20,166 nt of DNA from Treponema sp. GTDB taxonomy: Bacteria > Spirochaetota > Spirochaetia > Treponematales > Treponemataceae. Location: contig JAEETM010000061.1 in the NCBI GenBank assembly GCA_016290335.1, positions 1 through 20,166 of the forward strand, read 5' to 3'. Positions 5,751-12,022 of this stretch are shown piece after piece; the stretch's first letter is position 1, and each line of letters begins with the position of its first letter. The notes beneath the pieces were generated by a model. The model had not been told where the DNA came from. It did not search any database and saw only the letters and a program-made list of their open reading frames with translations. Both the position numbers and the translations under genes were made by a program.

Positions 5751-7112
5751 ATGTATTGTACTAATTGCGGACAAAAACTACCAGATGATGCAGCTTTTTG
5801 TACAAAATGTGGAGCAAAAGTTACAAGTTCTGTTGCTGAACCAGAGCATGAAGCTATTAGGGCAACACGTGATACTGCATCTAATACAACTCCGTCGATT
5901 TCCCAGCAGAATGACAGCACAACCAAATTTAATAAAGATTTAATTGGGAAAATAATTTTCTTTTTAATTGTAGTTGGTGGCCTTTTTGCTTACATGTATT
6001 ATGCTCCAATTAAGAGAGGAGACTATTTTGCTCGCGTTAAATTTTTCAGAGGCGAGCCAGTAAAAGTAGAAAAAAATGTTGCTGTTTATGTTTATCATGG
6101 GGATTCGGATGTTTTTGTTGATTTGTATGAGTATCCTGATATAGTTATTGTTACAGAACCTGAAGATGATACCAACGGGTTTAATCGTGTGTATGGATTT
6201 GTTCCAGTTGACAAATACGCAGTAATAGATTTTTCAAATTTAAGTATGGTGAAGGATATATTGAAATTATATGGTATAAACGAAGAACACGAACATATAA
6301 AATTGGTTATGTTTTCACAACCGGTTGAACAAATCAAAGAGTTTCCTCTCCAAATTAAGAGCGAGAGTAAAAAATCCGAATCAAAATCTAATACCATAAA
6401 AAAGGATGACCCTGAAACAGTTAAGCAACCGGAAGTTGCACAAAATCCGGCAAATAACAATGTACCTGTTGTTCCTCCACAGCAGAATTCAGGGGAACAT
6501 TATCCAGGTTCGGATGTTTATCCTTCTGGAACGATGCGTCACAGGATTACTGGAACTGATGTAAATATGAGGTCTGGGCCTGGACGAAACTACGATGTCA
6601 TTGGATCGTTTGATAAAGGTGAAATTGTTGTTGAAATAGAGTATGAATTGTCAAAGGATTCTTGGGCAAAAGTTCGTAGAAGAAATGGAAAAACTGGCTG
6701 GGTTAGTGGCAGATACTGTGAAATGGTTAAAGAGCCTCAAATAAATTACCCAATGTATATTTCTGCTGCGGAGGCTTTATATGATTTTCATGTAGCAATT
6801 ACGAAAAAAGATTATGGGAAAGCATATAATAATTTATTAGCACCTGATATGCAAAGGTATATCGGTCCCTACGACAAGTTCGTTCAGGGTTATTCAACAA
6901 CCATATCCAGTTCAGTAGAAGAAACGAACCCGATTTCTACTGGCGGTTCTACAGTTGTAATGGAATATTTACTGGAAGCAAAAGACCAACTTCAGTCTGG
7001 TATTTCTGTACAATTTTTTAAAGGAACTGCTAATTTGCAAAAAGTTAATGGAGTGTGGAAGATTGTTGAAGTTACTGCTAAGAAGACGGATAGAAATACT
7101 TTGCTGGATTAA
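5751..7112 (+). CDS. Zinc-ribbon membrane protein with extracytoplasmic SH3b domain and NTF2-like tail
   Basis: The product has 453 residues. Domains in order are: zinc ribbon 1-23 (Cys 3, 6, 17, 20), a polar linker, one membrane helix at about 66-85 (GKIIFFLIVVGGLFAYMYYA), an unassigned segment 90-200, a Lys/Ser/Pro-rich linker 200-258, an SH3b domain 264-326 (TDVNMRSGPGRNYDVIGSF, then KTGWVSGRYCE) and a C-terminal region 335-450. The last region (AAEALYDFHVAITKKDYGKA, then VNGVWKIVEV) has the look of an NTF2/SnoaL-like sensor fold. Topology is predicted with the ribbon inside and the SH3b domain outside, where such domains typically contact cell wall. It follows the previous gene by 52 bp behind AAAAGGGG, so it is probably co-transcribed. 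A sensor or envelope role is an inference. Confidence 0.85.
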   Translation: MYCTNCGQKLPDDAAFCTKCGAKVTSSVAEPEHEAIRATRDTASNTTPSISQQNDSTTKFNKDLIGKIIFFLIVVGGLFAYMYYAPIKRGDYFARVKFFRGEPVKVEKNVAVYVYHGDSDVFVDLYEYPDIVIVTEPEDDTNGFNRVYGFVPVDKYAVIDFSNLSMVKDILKLYGINEEHEHIKLVMFSQPVEQIKEFPLQIKSESKKSESKSNTIKKDDPETVKQPEVAQNPANNNVPVVPPQQNSGEHYPGSDVYPSGTMRHRITGTDVNMRSGPGRNYDVIGSFDKGEIVVEIEYELSKDSWAKVRRRNGKTGWVSGRYCEMVKEPQINYPMYISAAEALYDFHVAITKKDYGKAYNNLLAPDMQRYIGPYDKFVQGYSTTISSSVEETNPISTGGSTVVMEYLLEAKDQLQSGISVQFFKGTANLQKVNGVWKIVEVTAKKTDRNTLLD

Positions 7113-7276
7113 TTAAGTATTTTATAGTAGGTATTTTTTCATGGCCCTATAATTGCGAAATATTTGATACATTTTCGGATTTTGTCAAACAGTATCCACA
7201 TTTCAAGAATAAGGAAGCGGAAATCAATCGCCTGCTGAATATCAGGGCAGAAGACCGGGCAAAAAAGGGGTTTTAG
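7113..7276 (+). pseudogene. Unidentified coding remnant
   Basis: One frame stays open through the gap after the SH3b gene and ends at TAG 7274-7276. Its last part reads CEIFDTFSDFVKQYPHFKNK and continues with AEINRLLNIRAEDRAKKGF. The amphipathic, Lys/Arg/Glu-rich C-terminus looks like real protein, but there is no start codon or ribosome site. Its codons are richer in G and C than those of the preceding A/T-rich genes. Probably the tail of a lost gene; the family is not recognised. Confidence 0.35.
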
Positions 7277-7315
7277 AAAGAATATCGGATTTTATAATGA
7301 ATATCAGATCTAGTT

Positions 7316-7352
7316 ATACACAGCTTGTTGTTATGGCAAGCTGTGTATTTTT
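7316..7352 (+). terminator. Rho-independent terminator
   Basis: The perfect 12-bp stem ATACACAGCTTG (7316-7327) with CAAGCTGTGTAT (7337-7348) has a 9-base loop and is followed by TTTTTAT. It closes the zinc-ribbon operon, or the remnant gene behind it. Confidence 0.88.
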
Positions 7353-7616
7353 ATACTTTCAAGCCTAACTTCTGAAACCAGCATCACCACTGGCTCACAG
7401 CGAACCTACGAGTACGGACTTTAGGACACTGATTTATGGTAAAATTAAAATGGAAAGTACTGTAAATGCAAAAGTAGTTGCAACAAAAATCGTATTTCTA
7501 CGTCTACACGTGTTTAATTCTTAATCGCAAATTGTCGCCCTCTAAGCGACCGTTTAAAACCATTATGGGTTATAATGATAATGAGGGCTGTAGAATCAGG
7601 AGAGGAGCGTGATTCT
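7353..7616. other. Intergenic stretch with a probable -10 box
   Basis: No convincing gene is seen on either strand. TATAAT at 7571-7576 preceded by TT is a plausible -10 element for the genes that follow. No good -35 hexamer is present at the right spacing, so the promoter call is weak. A 24-codon ATG frame at 7451-7525 has no ribosome site and is not called. Confidence 0.45.
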
Positions 7617-8180
7617 GTGGATACAAAATTAACCATTGAAGCTGCCCAGGAGCTTGTCAATGAGATTTTGACAGGGCTGCAGATGTTTGCCCGTGATGTT
7701 GATCTTTCTGCAGATGTTGCGGCTAAATACGTTCCCGGAATGATAATAAAGGAACTGGGCTTCACTGATGCAAGCAGTCGTATAATGGGAATGGTTACAA
7801 CTCATCGTTTTTCCATTCTGTCCAGTCAGATGATGGATATAAGCGCATTCGAACATGGGACGAACTGGGGCTTATGCATAGCCAACGCAGACGCATATTA
7901 CAAGGTGCTGGACGTGTACACATTTAAAGGGCGGACGCAGATACTGCTCCTTCATCTTCCGTACGATGAGAGATGGAAGCTGTTCAGAAAGCTGAAACTG
8001 ATGGTTAACGGGCAGGATCTGGAAGAAACGCTGGTTGCAGAATGCAGAAGTCGTTTTGAAAACAAATCACAGCAGAAACCTGTACCCGAACTTGCCACGA
8101 AGGGCTGGCTGGATAGATGTGAATGGCCGTTGGGAATGGACGGTTCGGGAACGATTCGTAATTACTGTCTGGCAGAGTAA
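7617..8180 (+). CDS. Hypothetical protein, first gene of the small-protein cluster
   Basis: I do not recognise the family. The 187-residue soluble protein has a helical N-terminal half (DTKLTIEAAQELVNEILTGL) and a mixed middle containing THRFSILSSQMMDISAFEHG and LDVYTFKGRTQILLLHLPYD. The C-terminal tail ends WLDRCEWPLGMDGSGTIRNY. There is no signal peptide or membrane segment. The frame opens at ATG 7575, but that codon overlaps the probable -10 box. GTG 7617 is chosen because GGAGAGGAG (7599-7607) lies 9 bp upstream. The next gene starts 12 bp after the stop, indicating an operon. Confidence 0.7.
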   Translation: MDTKLTIEAAQELVNEILTGLQMFARDVDLSADVAAKYVPGMIIKELGFTDASSRIMGMVTTHRFSILSSQMMDISAFEHGTNWGLCIANADAYYKVLDVYTFKGRTQILLLHLPYDERWKLFRKLKLMVNGQDLEETLVAECRSRFENKSQQKPVPELATKGWLDRCEWPLGMDGSGTIRNYCLAE

Positions 8181-8192
8181 GGGAGGCAGAAC

Positions 8193-8648
8193 ATGGGACA
8201 CGGACTGATTGTAAAATGCAAAAAATGTAAAACTGAAATAGCCTTTAATACAGGCATAGGTATGGCGTTTCCTTCTGAGTATAAAGACATAACAGATGGG
8301 ATTAATAAGGGAGACTATGGTAAAGAATGGCGGGCATTTTTTGAAGAGAATCCTGGGGCGGCAGTTGATGCAAGCCGTTCCATCTACCAATGTGAGGCCT
8401 GCCATGAACTTGTGGAGGAGTATGACCTTTCCCTGTATAGCAATAAAAAGGGAAATCCTCCTGAACATGGTGTTTGCCTTCCATGGGAACTCACTGAAGG
8501 GGACTATGAGTTTGTAAAAGAATACGAACACAGATGCCCTAAATGCGGGAACATTATGAGGAAAATTGATGAAGAAAATGTGCCATCTTTACCGTGCCCG
8601 AAATGCGGAAGCAAATTGATAATAGTCGATAAGGTTATGTGGGACTAA
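8193..8648 (+). CDS. Multi-CxxC (zinc-ribbon-like) protein
   Basis: This soluble protein of 151 residues has four CxxC pairs: C9/C12, C67/C70, C115/C118 (CPKCGN) and C135/C138 (CPKCGS). A lone Cys lies at 95. The spacing fits two zinc-binding ribbons, one from the first two pairs and one from the last two, around a middle segment rich in charged and aromatic residues. No catalytic motif is seen. GGGAGG precedes the ATG by 7 bp. It sits 12 bp after the previous gene and 15 bp before the next, so it is part of one operon. Function not known. Confidence 0.75.
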   Translation: MGHGLIVKCKKCKTEIAFNTGIGMAFPSEYKDITDGINKGDYGKEWRAFFEENPGAAVDASRSIYQCEACHELVEEYDLSLYSNKKGNPPEHGVCLPWELTEGDYEFVKEYEHRCPKCGNIMRKIDEENVPSLPCPKCGSKLIIVDKVMWD

Positions 8649-8663
8649 CGGAGATAATTAAAC

Positions 8664-8897
8664 ATGAATACCAGGTGGAGATTGATTAACAGAGCAGTTT
8701 ACCGTCTCAGGTACACGGAAAAGCCCTGTCCTGTCTGCGGCCATTGGATTGAGAATCACCCTTTTGCTATCTGTTTTCATTGCATGTGGGAGTGTGATCC
8801 GGTTAGTGATAAGCGACACAATTATGCTGGCGGAGCAAATGAAATGACCTTAAATGAGGCACGCAGGGCTTACAGAAAGGGCATTCCTGTACGCTAA
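8664..8897 (+). CDS. Small CPCC-family-like cysteine-rich protein
   Basis: The 77-residue protein contains CPVCGHW (C22, C25), ICFHCMWECD (C37, C40, C44) and then YAGGANEMTLNEARRAYRKG. That order (Cys pair, Cys pair with W-E-x-D, then GGAN and LNEAR) matches, from memory, the cysteine-rich CPCC domain (Pfam Cys_rich_CPCC). The eponymous CPCC is here CPVC. The four cysteines probably bind zinc. Members occur widely as small orphan genes and in toxin/immunity-type clusters. No activity is established, so none is claimed. A GGAG site lies about 9 bp before the ATG. Confidence 0.72.
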   Translation: MNTRWRLINRAVYRLRYTEKPCPVCGHWIENHPFAICFHCMWECDPVSDKRHNYAGGANEMTLNEARRAYRKGIPVR

Positions 8898-8923
8898 ATG
8901 AACCATAACAGAGGTGCAGATGT

Positions 8924-9487
8924 ATGGAGAGAGAAGATTTAAAAGACGGCAAAAAAAAGAAATCGTTTCGTAATATCTACTTGCAGGCAGAAAAATATCG
9001 TCAGGGATTGTCTGTGGAGATGGATAAAGATAAAGCGTGGGATTATTACCGTGATATTGTGGAAGACACCAATCCTTCTCGTGAAAGTAATGATTTCTAT
9101 TGGCGCGCTTGTTACCGCCTGGGTATGGAGCTGTATTTTAGAGCCGGCTCATTGGAATCGCTTAGAGAAGCATTACGCTTAGTGGCAAAGGCTAAGGATC
9201 TATATGAAAGAAGAGATCAAAATGCAAATCCTGCAGACATTACCGAAGAAGAATTATATGACAACTACCGAAAATTGATATTGGAATCTTTTTCATATCT
9301 GAAAACGATGAATGATTTGCCGGTTCTTAAGAGAGTCCGCTGTATCGTGGATGATGAACTCTGCCTTACAAAAGGAAAAATCTACGATGTACTTACAGAA
9401 AAACCTGGGCTATACGGAGTCATTGACGATGAGGAGGAAGACATTTATTTATACGGAAAAAGCTGTTTTGAGGATGTGAACCCGTAA
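8924..9487 (+). CDS. Helical-repeat protein with small C-terminal beta domain
   Basis: The product has 187 residues. A Lys-rich start is followed by a helical region (about 17-128) with Sel1/TPR-like spacing: YLQAEKYRQGLSVEMDKDKA and WRACYRLGMELYFRAGSLES. The final 50 residues (KRVRCIVDDELCLTKGKIYD, then LYGVIDDEEEDIYLYGKSCF) form a small beta-rich module. I recall this as a recurrent tail with the pattern VxCIDD-LTxGKxYxV-IDDxGEDYLYxxxxF on small Firmicute accessory and immunity-type proteins. No membrane segment. The ATG at 8924 follows GAGGTG by 7-8 bp. It lies 26 bp after the CPCC gene in the same run. An immunity-like role is inferred from architecture and context only. Confidence 0.65.
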   Translation: MEREDLKDGKKKKSFRNIYLQAEKYRQGLSVEMDKDKAWDYYRDIVEDTNPSRESNDFYWRACYRLGMELYFRAGSLESLREALRLVAKAKDLYERRDQNANPADITEEELYDNYRKLILESFSYLKTMNDLPVLKRVRCIVDDELCLTKGKIYDVLTEKPGLYGVIDDEEEDIYLYGKSCFEDVNP

Positions 9488-9521
9488 AGATTAATATCGT
9501 TCGGAAAAGGGGGCGTGCCAG

Positions 9522-9965
9522 ATGATCTACACAGACAAAACCAAGAAAGCCATGAAACTCTGCTTTGAAGCGCATAAGGATCAGGTGGATAAAAGCGGGA
9601 TGCCTTATGTGTTCCATCCCTTTCATGTCGCGGAACAGATGACAGATGAAGTAACTACCATTGTTGCCCTGTTGCACGATGTGGTAGAAGATACGGATTA
9701 TACGTTGGATAACATAGCTGCCATGGGTTTCGGACAGGATGTGATGGATGCGCTGGCACTGATGACCCATGACAAGAGTGCGCCGTATCTGGATTATGTG
9801 GCGAGGTTGAAATCTAACCGCATAGCACGGGAGGTCAAGCTGGCCGATCTGAAACATAACTCTGATGTATCGCGGTTGCCGAGAGTGAGCCGGACAGACA
9901 TGGAACGTTTGGGGAAATATAAAAAAGCAATCGCGTTACTGGAAGGAGGCGGTGATGATGTTTGA
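9522..9965 (+). CDS. Small HD-domain alarmone hydrolase-like protein (SpoT/MESH1 type)
   Basis: This 147-residue single-domain protein matches the hydrolase half of RelA/SpoT enzymes. It has AHKDQVDKSGMPYVFHPFHV (17-36, His32), the HD box ALLHDVVEDTDYT (49-61, His52, Asp53, Glu56, Asp57) and the late motif VKLADLKHNSD (105-115, Asp109, Asn113). There is no synthetase domain. Relatives hydrolyse (p)ppGpp or related nucleotides with Mn2+ in the cytoplasm; the substrate here is not shown. AAGGGGGCG precedes the ATG. The last 11 bases overlap the next gene, which implies translational coupling. Carriage on a tRNA-borne island fits a toxin-neutralising or growth-control role, which is an inference. 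Confidence 0.85.
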   Translation: MIYTDKTKKAMKLCFEAHKDQVDKSGMPYVFHPFHVAEQMTDEVTTIVALLHDVVEDTDYTLDNIAAMGFGQDVMDALALMTHDKSAPYLDYVARLKSNRIAREVKLADLKHNSDVSRLPRVSRTDMERLGKYKKAIALLEGGGDDV

Positions 9966-10194
9966 GTATAGATATAATGCAACAGATGGAGAGTTGTTGC
10001 GATTTGACAGAAAAAAAGGCGTGTATGAGGCATATAACTGGAGAGAAAAAAAGTGGCATAACAGCGATAATGCCTATGATGCCTATGTGGGCACTTATGA
10101 TGGTTTCTTGCATAAGATCACGGAAGCTAATGCGAATCAAGTTATAAGGGAAAAGGTGCGAGGGCAGCAATTCGATATGAGTAAGTTGAAATAA
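9955..10194 (+). CDS. Small hypothetical protein coupled to the HD hydrolase
   Basis: The 79-residue soluble protein is rich in Tyr, Asn and Lys (DRKKGVYEAYNWREKKWHNS, then DAYVGTYDGFLHKITEANAN). It overlaps the end of the HD hydrolase gene. AAGGAGG at 9943-9949, inside that gene, serves its start. ATG 9955 and ATG 9958 are both possible; 9958 has the better 8-bp spacing. I recognise no family. The tight overlap suggests the two products act together or must be made in a fixed ratio. The first hairpin-repeat copy starts 4 bp after its stop. Confidence 0.65.
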   Translation: MMFEYRYNATDGELLRFDRKKGVYEAYNWREKKWHNSDNAYDAYVGTYDGFLHKITEANANQVIREKVRGQQFDMSKLK

Positions 10195-10197
10195 AGG

Positions 10198-10229
10198 TAT
10201 ACGATACGGCGAAAATGGAGTATCGTATA
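10198..10229. repeat. 32-bp hairpin repeat, copy 1
   Basis: TATACGATAC (10198-10207), the 12-base spacer GGCGAAAATGGA and GTATCGTATA (10220-10229) form a perfect 10-bp inverted repeat. Bases 10196-10231 are identical to 10675-10710. It lies between the HD-hydrolase partner gene and a small membrane-protein gene. Confidence 0.9.
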
Positions 10230-10264
10230 ACTGGCAAAGTATTCCCTCCTTCCTGCAATTGTGT

Positions 10265-10270
10265 TATAAT
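10265..10270 (+). promoter_or_regulatory. Probable -10 box of the first small membrane-protein gene
   Basis: TATAAT lies 25 bp upstream of ATG 10295. No good -35 hexamer is seen at 17 bp. Hairpin repeat copy 1 ends 35 bp upstream of this box, so a protein bound at the repeat could act on the promoter. Confidence 0.45.
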
Positions 10271-10294
10271 AATTATGAAAAGCGAGGTGATATT

Positions 10295-10474
10295 ATGGTC
10301 GCATGTCTATACTGGGCTTTAGTTATCGCAATGGTTTTATTCGTGTTATATTCCATAGTCGAAGGTTGCTTACTTATATATCTCAGTTTTAAGCAGGTTT
10401 TCATGTATCTTACTAATTGGGAATACAGGGCACGTTTCCGATCCTACAATGGAAATATGTTTAGGGTTTTTTAG
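10295..10474 (+). CDS. Small membrane protein 1
   Basis: The 59-residue protein has one long hydrophobic stretch (about 3-34, ACLYWALVIAMVLFVLYSIV and onward). A basic, aromatic C-terminus with YRARFRSYNGNMFRVF follows. The frame is open back to TTG 10259, but ATG 10295 is chosen because GAGGTGA lies 5 bp upstream and the -10 box lies between the two. Its stop codon is part of the following terminator stem. No family is recognised. A tiny single-pass membrane product could be a toxin-like or regulatory peptide, but nothing proves this. Confidence 0.55.
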   Translation: MVACLYWALVIAMVLFVLYSIVEGCLLIYLSFKQVFMYLTNWEYRARFRSYNGNMFRVF

Positions 10475-10510
10475 CACCAAGCAATATGAGCTTCTTGGTG
10501 CTATTTTTTT
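10472..10510 (+). terminator. Rho-independent terminator of small membrane protein 1
   Basis: TAGCACCAAG (10472-10481) pairs perfectly with CTTGGTGCTA (10494-10503), and seven Ts follow. The stem begins at the stop codon of the small membrane protein. Confidence 0.88.
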
Positions 10511-10674
10511 GTACTTTTTTCAATGATTTCAATCCAGTTTTGCAGTTCTTCCATCGGCATTTCAAACCAATATGGAATTGGACCGTAACCAGCTGAAGCA
10601 AATCTTACTGCCACTTTTCTAATGAGTTTGGTAATTCCTTCTTCTCCGTTTCCTGCTCCAGCAAAAAACTTCCT
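10501..10674 (-). pseudogene. Truncated coding remnant (C-terminal 58 residues)
   Basis: The minus strand reads KFFAGAGNGEEGITKLIRKV, then FASAGYGPIPYWFEMPMEEL and QNWIEIIEKSTKK before TAG at 10503-10501. This looks like genuine protein. The pattern (I)PYWFEMPMEELxxWI reminds me of small phage-type proteins, but I cannot assign a family. Upstream, the frame runs into hairpin repeat copy 2 and then across a + strand terminator and the start of the next gene, so the real N-terminus is gone. The break falls at the edge of the repeat. Confidence 0.4.
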
Positions 10675-10676
10675 GG

Positions 10677-10708
10677 TATACGATACGGCGAAAATGGAGT
10701 ATCGTATA
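10677..10708. repeat. 32-bp hairpin repeat, copy 2
   Basis: Same inverted repeat and spacer as copy 1, with identity over 36 bp (10675-10710). It lies 479 bp from copy 1, between the minus-strand remnant and small membrane protein 2, directly ahead of a terminator. Confidence 0.9.
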
Positions 10709-10716
10709 ACGGAAAG

Positions 10717-10750
10717 CGCCGAATATGTCACAAATATTTCGGCGTTTTTT
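10717..10750 (+). terminator. Rho-independent terminator after repeat copy 2
   Basis: CGCCGAATAT (10717-10726) pairs with ATATTTCGGCG (10734-10744) with one bulged base, and TTTTTT follows. No + strand gene lies immediately upstream, so it may be the tail of a lost gene, or it may insulate the next gene. Confidence 0.8.
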
Positions 10751-10799
10751 CTTTGAGAGTGTGATATGATTAAGCTGGAAAGGGAAGGAAGTGAACGAT

Positions 10800-11063
10800 G
10801 TGGTAACAGCAGCAAGTATAGCAATTTTAATAGCGCTGTGTTTTGGTCTTAAGTTTTTACGATCGTTGGTACTAACCCTTGGGGTGGTAATATTTAATGG
10901 CTTTTTTCTGTTGCTACTTTTTAACGGGAGTTTAAACAATGTTTTAGCAGGTATAGCATGTTGTTTATTTATTTCGTTTCTTTGGATTTACGTTCATGCT
11001 AAAGAGGAAAGAGAGCAAAAAGAGCAAGAAGAACAATACAATAATCAAAGTAATTTAGCATAA
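10800..11063 (+). CDS. Small membrane protein 2
   Basis: The 87-residue product has two or three hydrophobic segments (about 3-18, 22-43 and 46-65). A soluble C-terminal tail rich in Glu, Lys and Gln follows (HAKEEREQKEQEEQYNNQSN), possibly a short coiled coil. GTG 10800 is favoured because AAGGAAGTGA (10785-10794) ends 5 bp before it; GTG 10791 would put that site on top of the start codon. TATGAT at 10765-10770 may be its -10 box. No family recognised. Confidence 0.55.
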   Translation: MVTAASIAILIALCFGLKFLRSLVLTLGVVIFNGFFLLLLFNGSLNNVLAGIACCLFISFLWIYVHAKEEREQKEQEEQYNNQSNLA

Positions 11064-11070
11064 AACCAGG

Positions 11071-11103
11071 GGGATGTCGGTAATAAACTGACGTCCCTTT
11101 TTT
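11071..11103 (+). terminator. Rho-independent terminator of small membrane protein 2
   Basis: GGGATGTCGGT (11071-11081) pairs with ACTGACGTCCC (11087-11097) with two G-U pairs and a 5-base loop, then six Ts. Hairpin repeat copy 3 begins 3 bp after the T-run. Confidence 0.85.
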
Positions 11104-11106
11104 GGT

Positions 11107-11138
11107 TATACGATACGGCGAAAATGGATTATCGTATA
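11107..11138. repeat. 32-bp hairpin repeat, copy 3 (one substitution)
   Basis: TATACGATAC, the same GGCGAAAATGGA spacer, and TTATCGTATA (11129-11138). One base of the right arm differs from copies 1 and 2, leaving a 9-bp inverted repeat. It lies 430 bp from copy 2 and 125 bp before the MORN_2 gene. The 120 bp that follow hold no gene. Confidence 0.88.
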
Positions 11139-11263
11139 CCATCAATCTGAAGAATCGTGGTGATCACTTCAAAGTGCATAGCTGTTTATTAAAGATTTGC
11201 TGTTAATAAGCCTAGTTTGCTAATCAATGTTTTGACTCAGCACATAAGGGGGAAAGTTTTATC

Positions 11264-12019
11264 ATGAAAAAAACGTTTTACACTTTTTTAATAGCTGTAT
11301 TGATAATCGCATCAATTATTGCTGGATGGATATTCGCTTATTTTTTTGTTGATTTTGGCAAGGAAAAAGTGAAAGATAAACCCTGGTCGTATATATTTCC
11401 TCAAACAACCATCGAGTTTCCAGTTCCAGACAGTGATTATGTAGTTCCAGAAAGTTACAAAAATAAAAAATCAACGAAACTGTTAACCGAAGACGTTATT
11501 AATGTAAAGGGTACATATACAGGTGAGATAAAAGATAATAAACCGGAAGGGCGTGGTGAATTTAAAGGCTTGCTAAATGGGAAAGAAGGGAAAAGACTGG
11601 TGGTTTTTAAAGGTGAATTCAAAGGTGGAAAAGCGGTCAACGGACTCGAAACAATATATTATTCCAACGGACAGTTACGTAGTAATACAGAAATAAAAGA
11701 CGGGAAATTTAACGGAAAAAGTAGAGGATATTATCCAGATGGAAAGTTAAAAATTGAAAGCGAATCAAAGGATGGCAAGCCCCATGGGGACTATAAACAC
11801 TATTTTCCCAACGGGCAGTTAGAGATTGCTGCGAAGTTAAAAGACGGGAAACTTAATGGGCTATTCAAAATATACTATTATAATGGGCAATTGAGACGGG
11901 AGATGGAGCTAAAAGATGATAAACCTAATGGGATGGTGAAAAAATATTACGAAGATGGGAAATTATGGCAGGAAGAAGAATACAAAAATGGGGAGTTATT
12001 ACAAGTAAAACGATATTAA
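11264..12019 (+). CDS. Membrane-anchored MORN_2 repeat protein, YwqK antitoxin-like
   Basis: The product has 251 residues. A single N-terminal membrane helix (about 5-29, FYTFLIAVLIIASIIAGWIF) with no visible cleavage site acts as an anchor. Residues 84-121 contain a classical MORN-like unit (GTYTGEIKDNKPEGRGEFKG). After that, five YY-x-(N/D)G-(Q/K)L repeats start near 132, 157, 180, 204 and 228, a period of about 24 residues. This is the MORN_2 pattern of the YwqK family, whose Bacillus member is annotated as antitoxin to a deaminase toxin. No toxin gene is adjacent, so it would be an orphan immunity-type protein, facing outward if the anchor works as predicted. GGGGGAAAG precedes the ATG. 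The stop lies only 3 bp from attR. Confidence 0.78.
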   Translation: MKKTFYTFLIAVLIIASIIAGWIFAYFFVDFGKEKVKDKPWSYIFPQTTIEFPVPDSDYVVPESYKNKKSTKLLTEDVINVKGTYTGEIKDNKPEGRGEFKGLLNGKEGKRLVVFKGEFKGGKAVNGLETIYYSNGQLRSNTEIKDGKFNGKSRGYYPDGKLKIESESKDGKPHGDYKHYFPNGQLEIAAKLKDGKLNGLFKIYYYNGQLRREMELKDDKPNGMVKKYYEDGKLWQEEEYKNGELLQVKRY

Positions 12020-12022
12020 GCG

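Noticed and set aside
9835..10170. Minus-strand frames of 79 and 111 codons under the HD hydrolase and its partner
   Set aside because: The + strand frames carry family motifs and proper ribosome sites. The antisense translations are low-complexity and lack both.
10675..10824. N-terminal half of a 107-codon minus-strand frame from 10824
   Set aside because: It runs through a hairpin repeat, a + strand terminator and the start of small membrane protein 2. Only the part below 10675 looks like protein.
10198..11138. Hairpin repeats read as integron attC sites
   Set aside because: The copies lack the RYYYAAC and GTTRRRY core sites and the paired R/L box layout, and no integron integrase is present.
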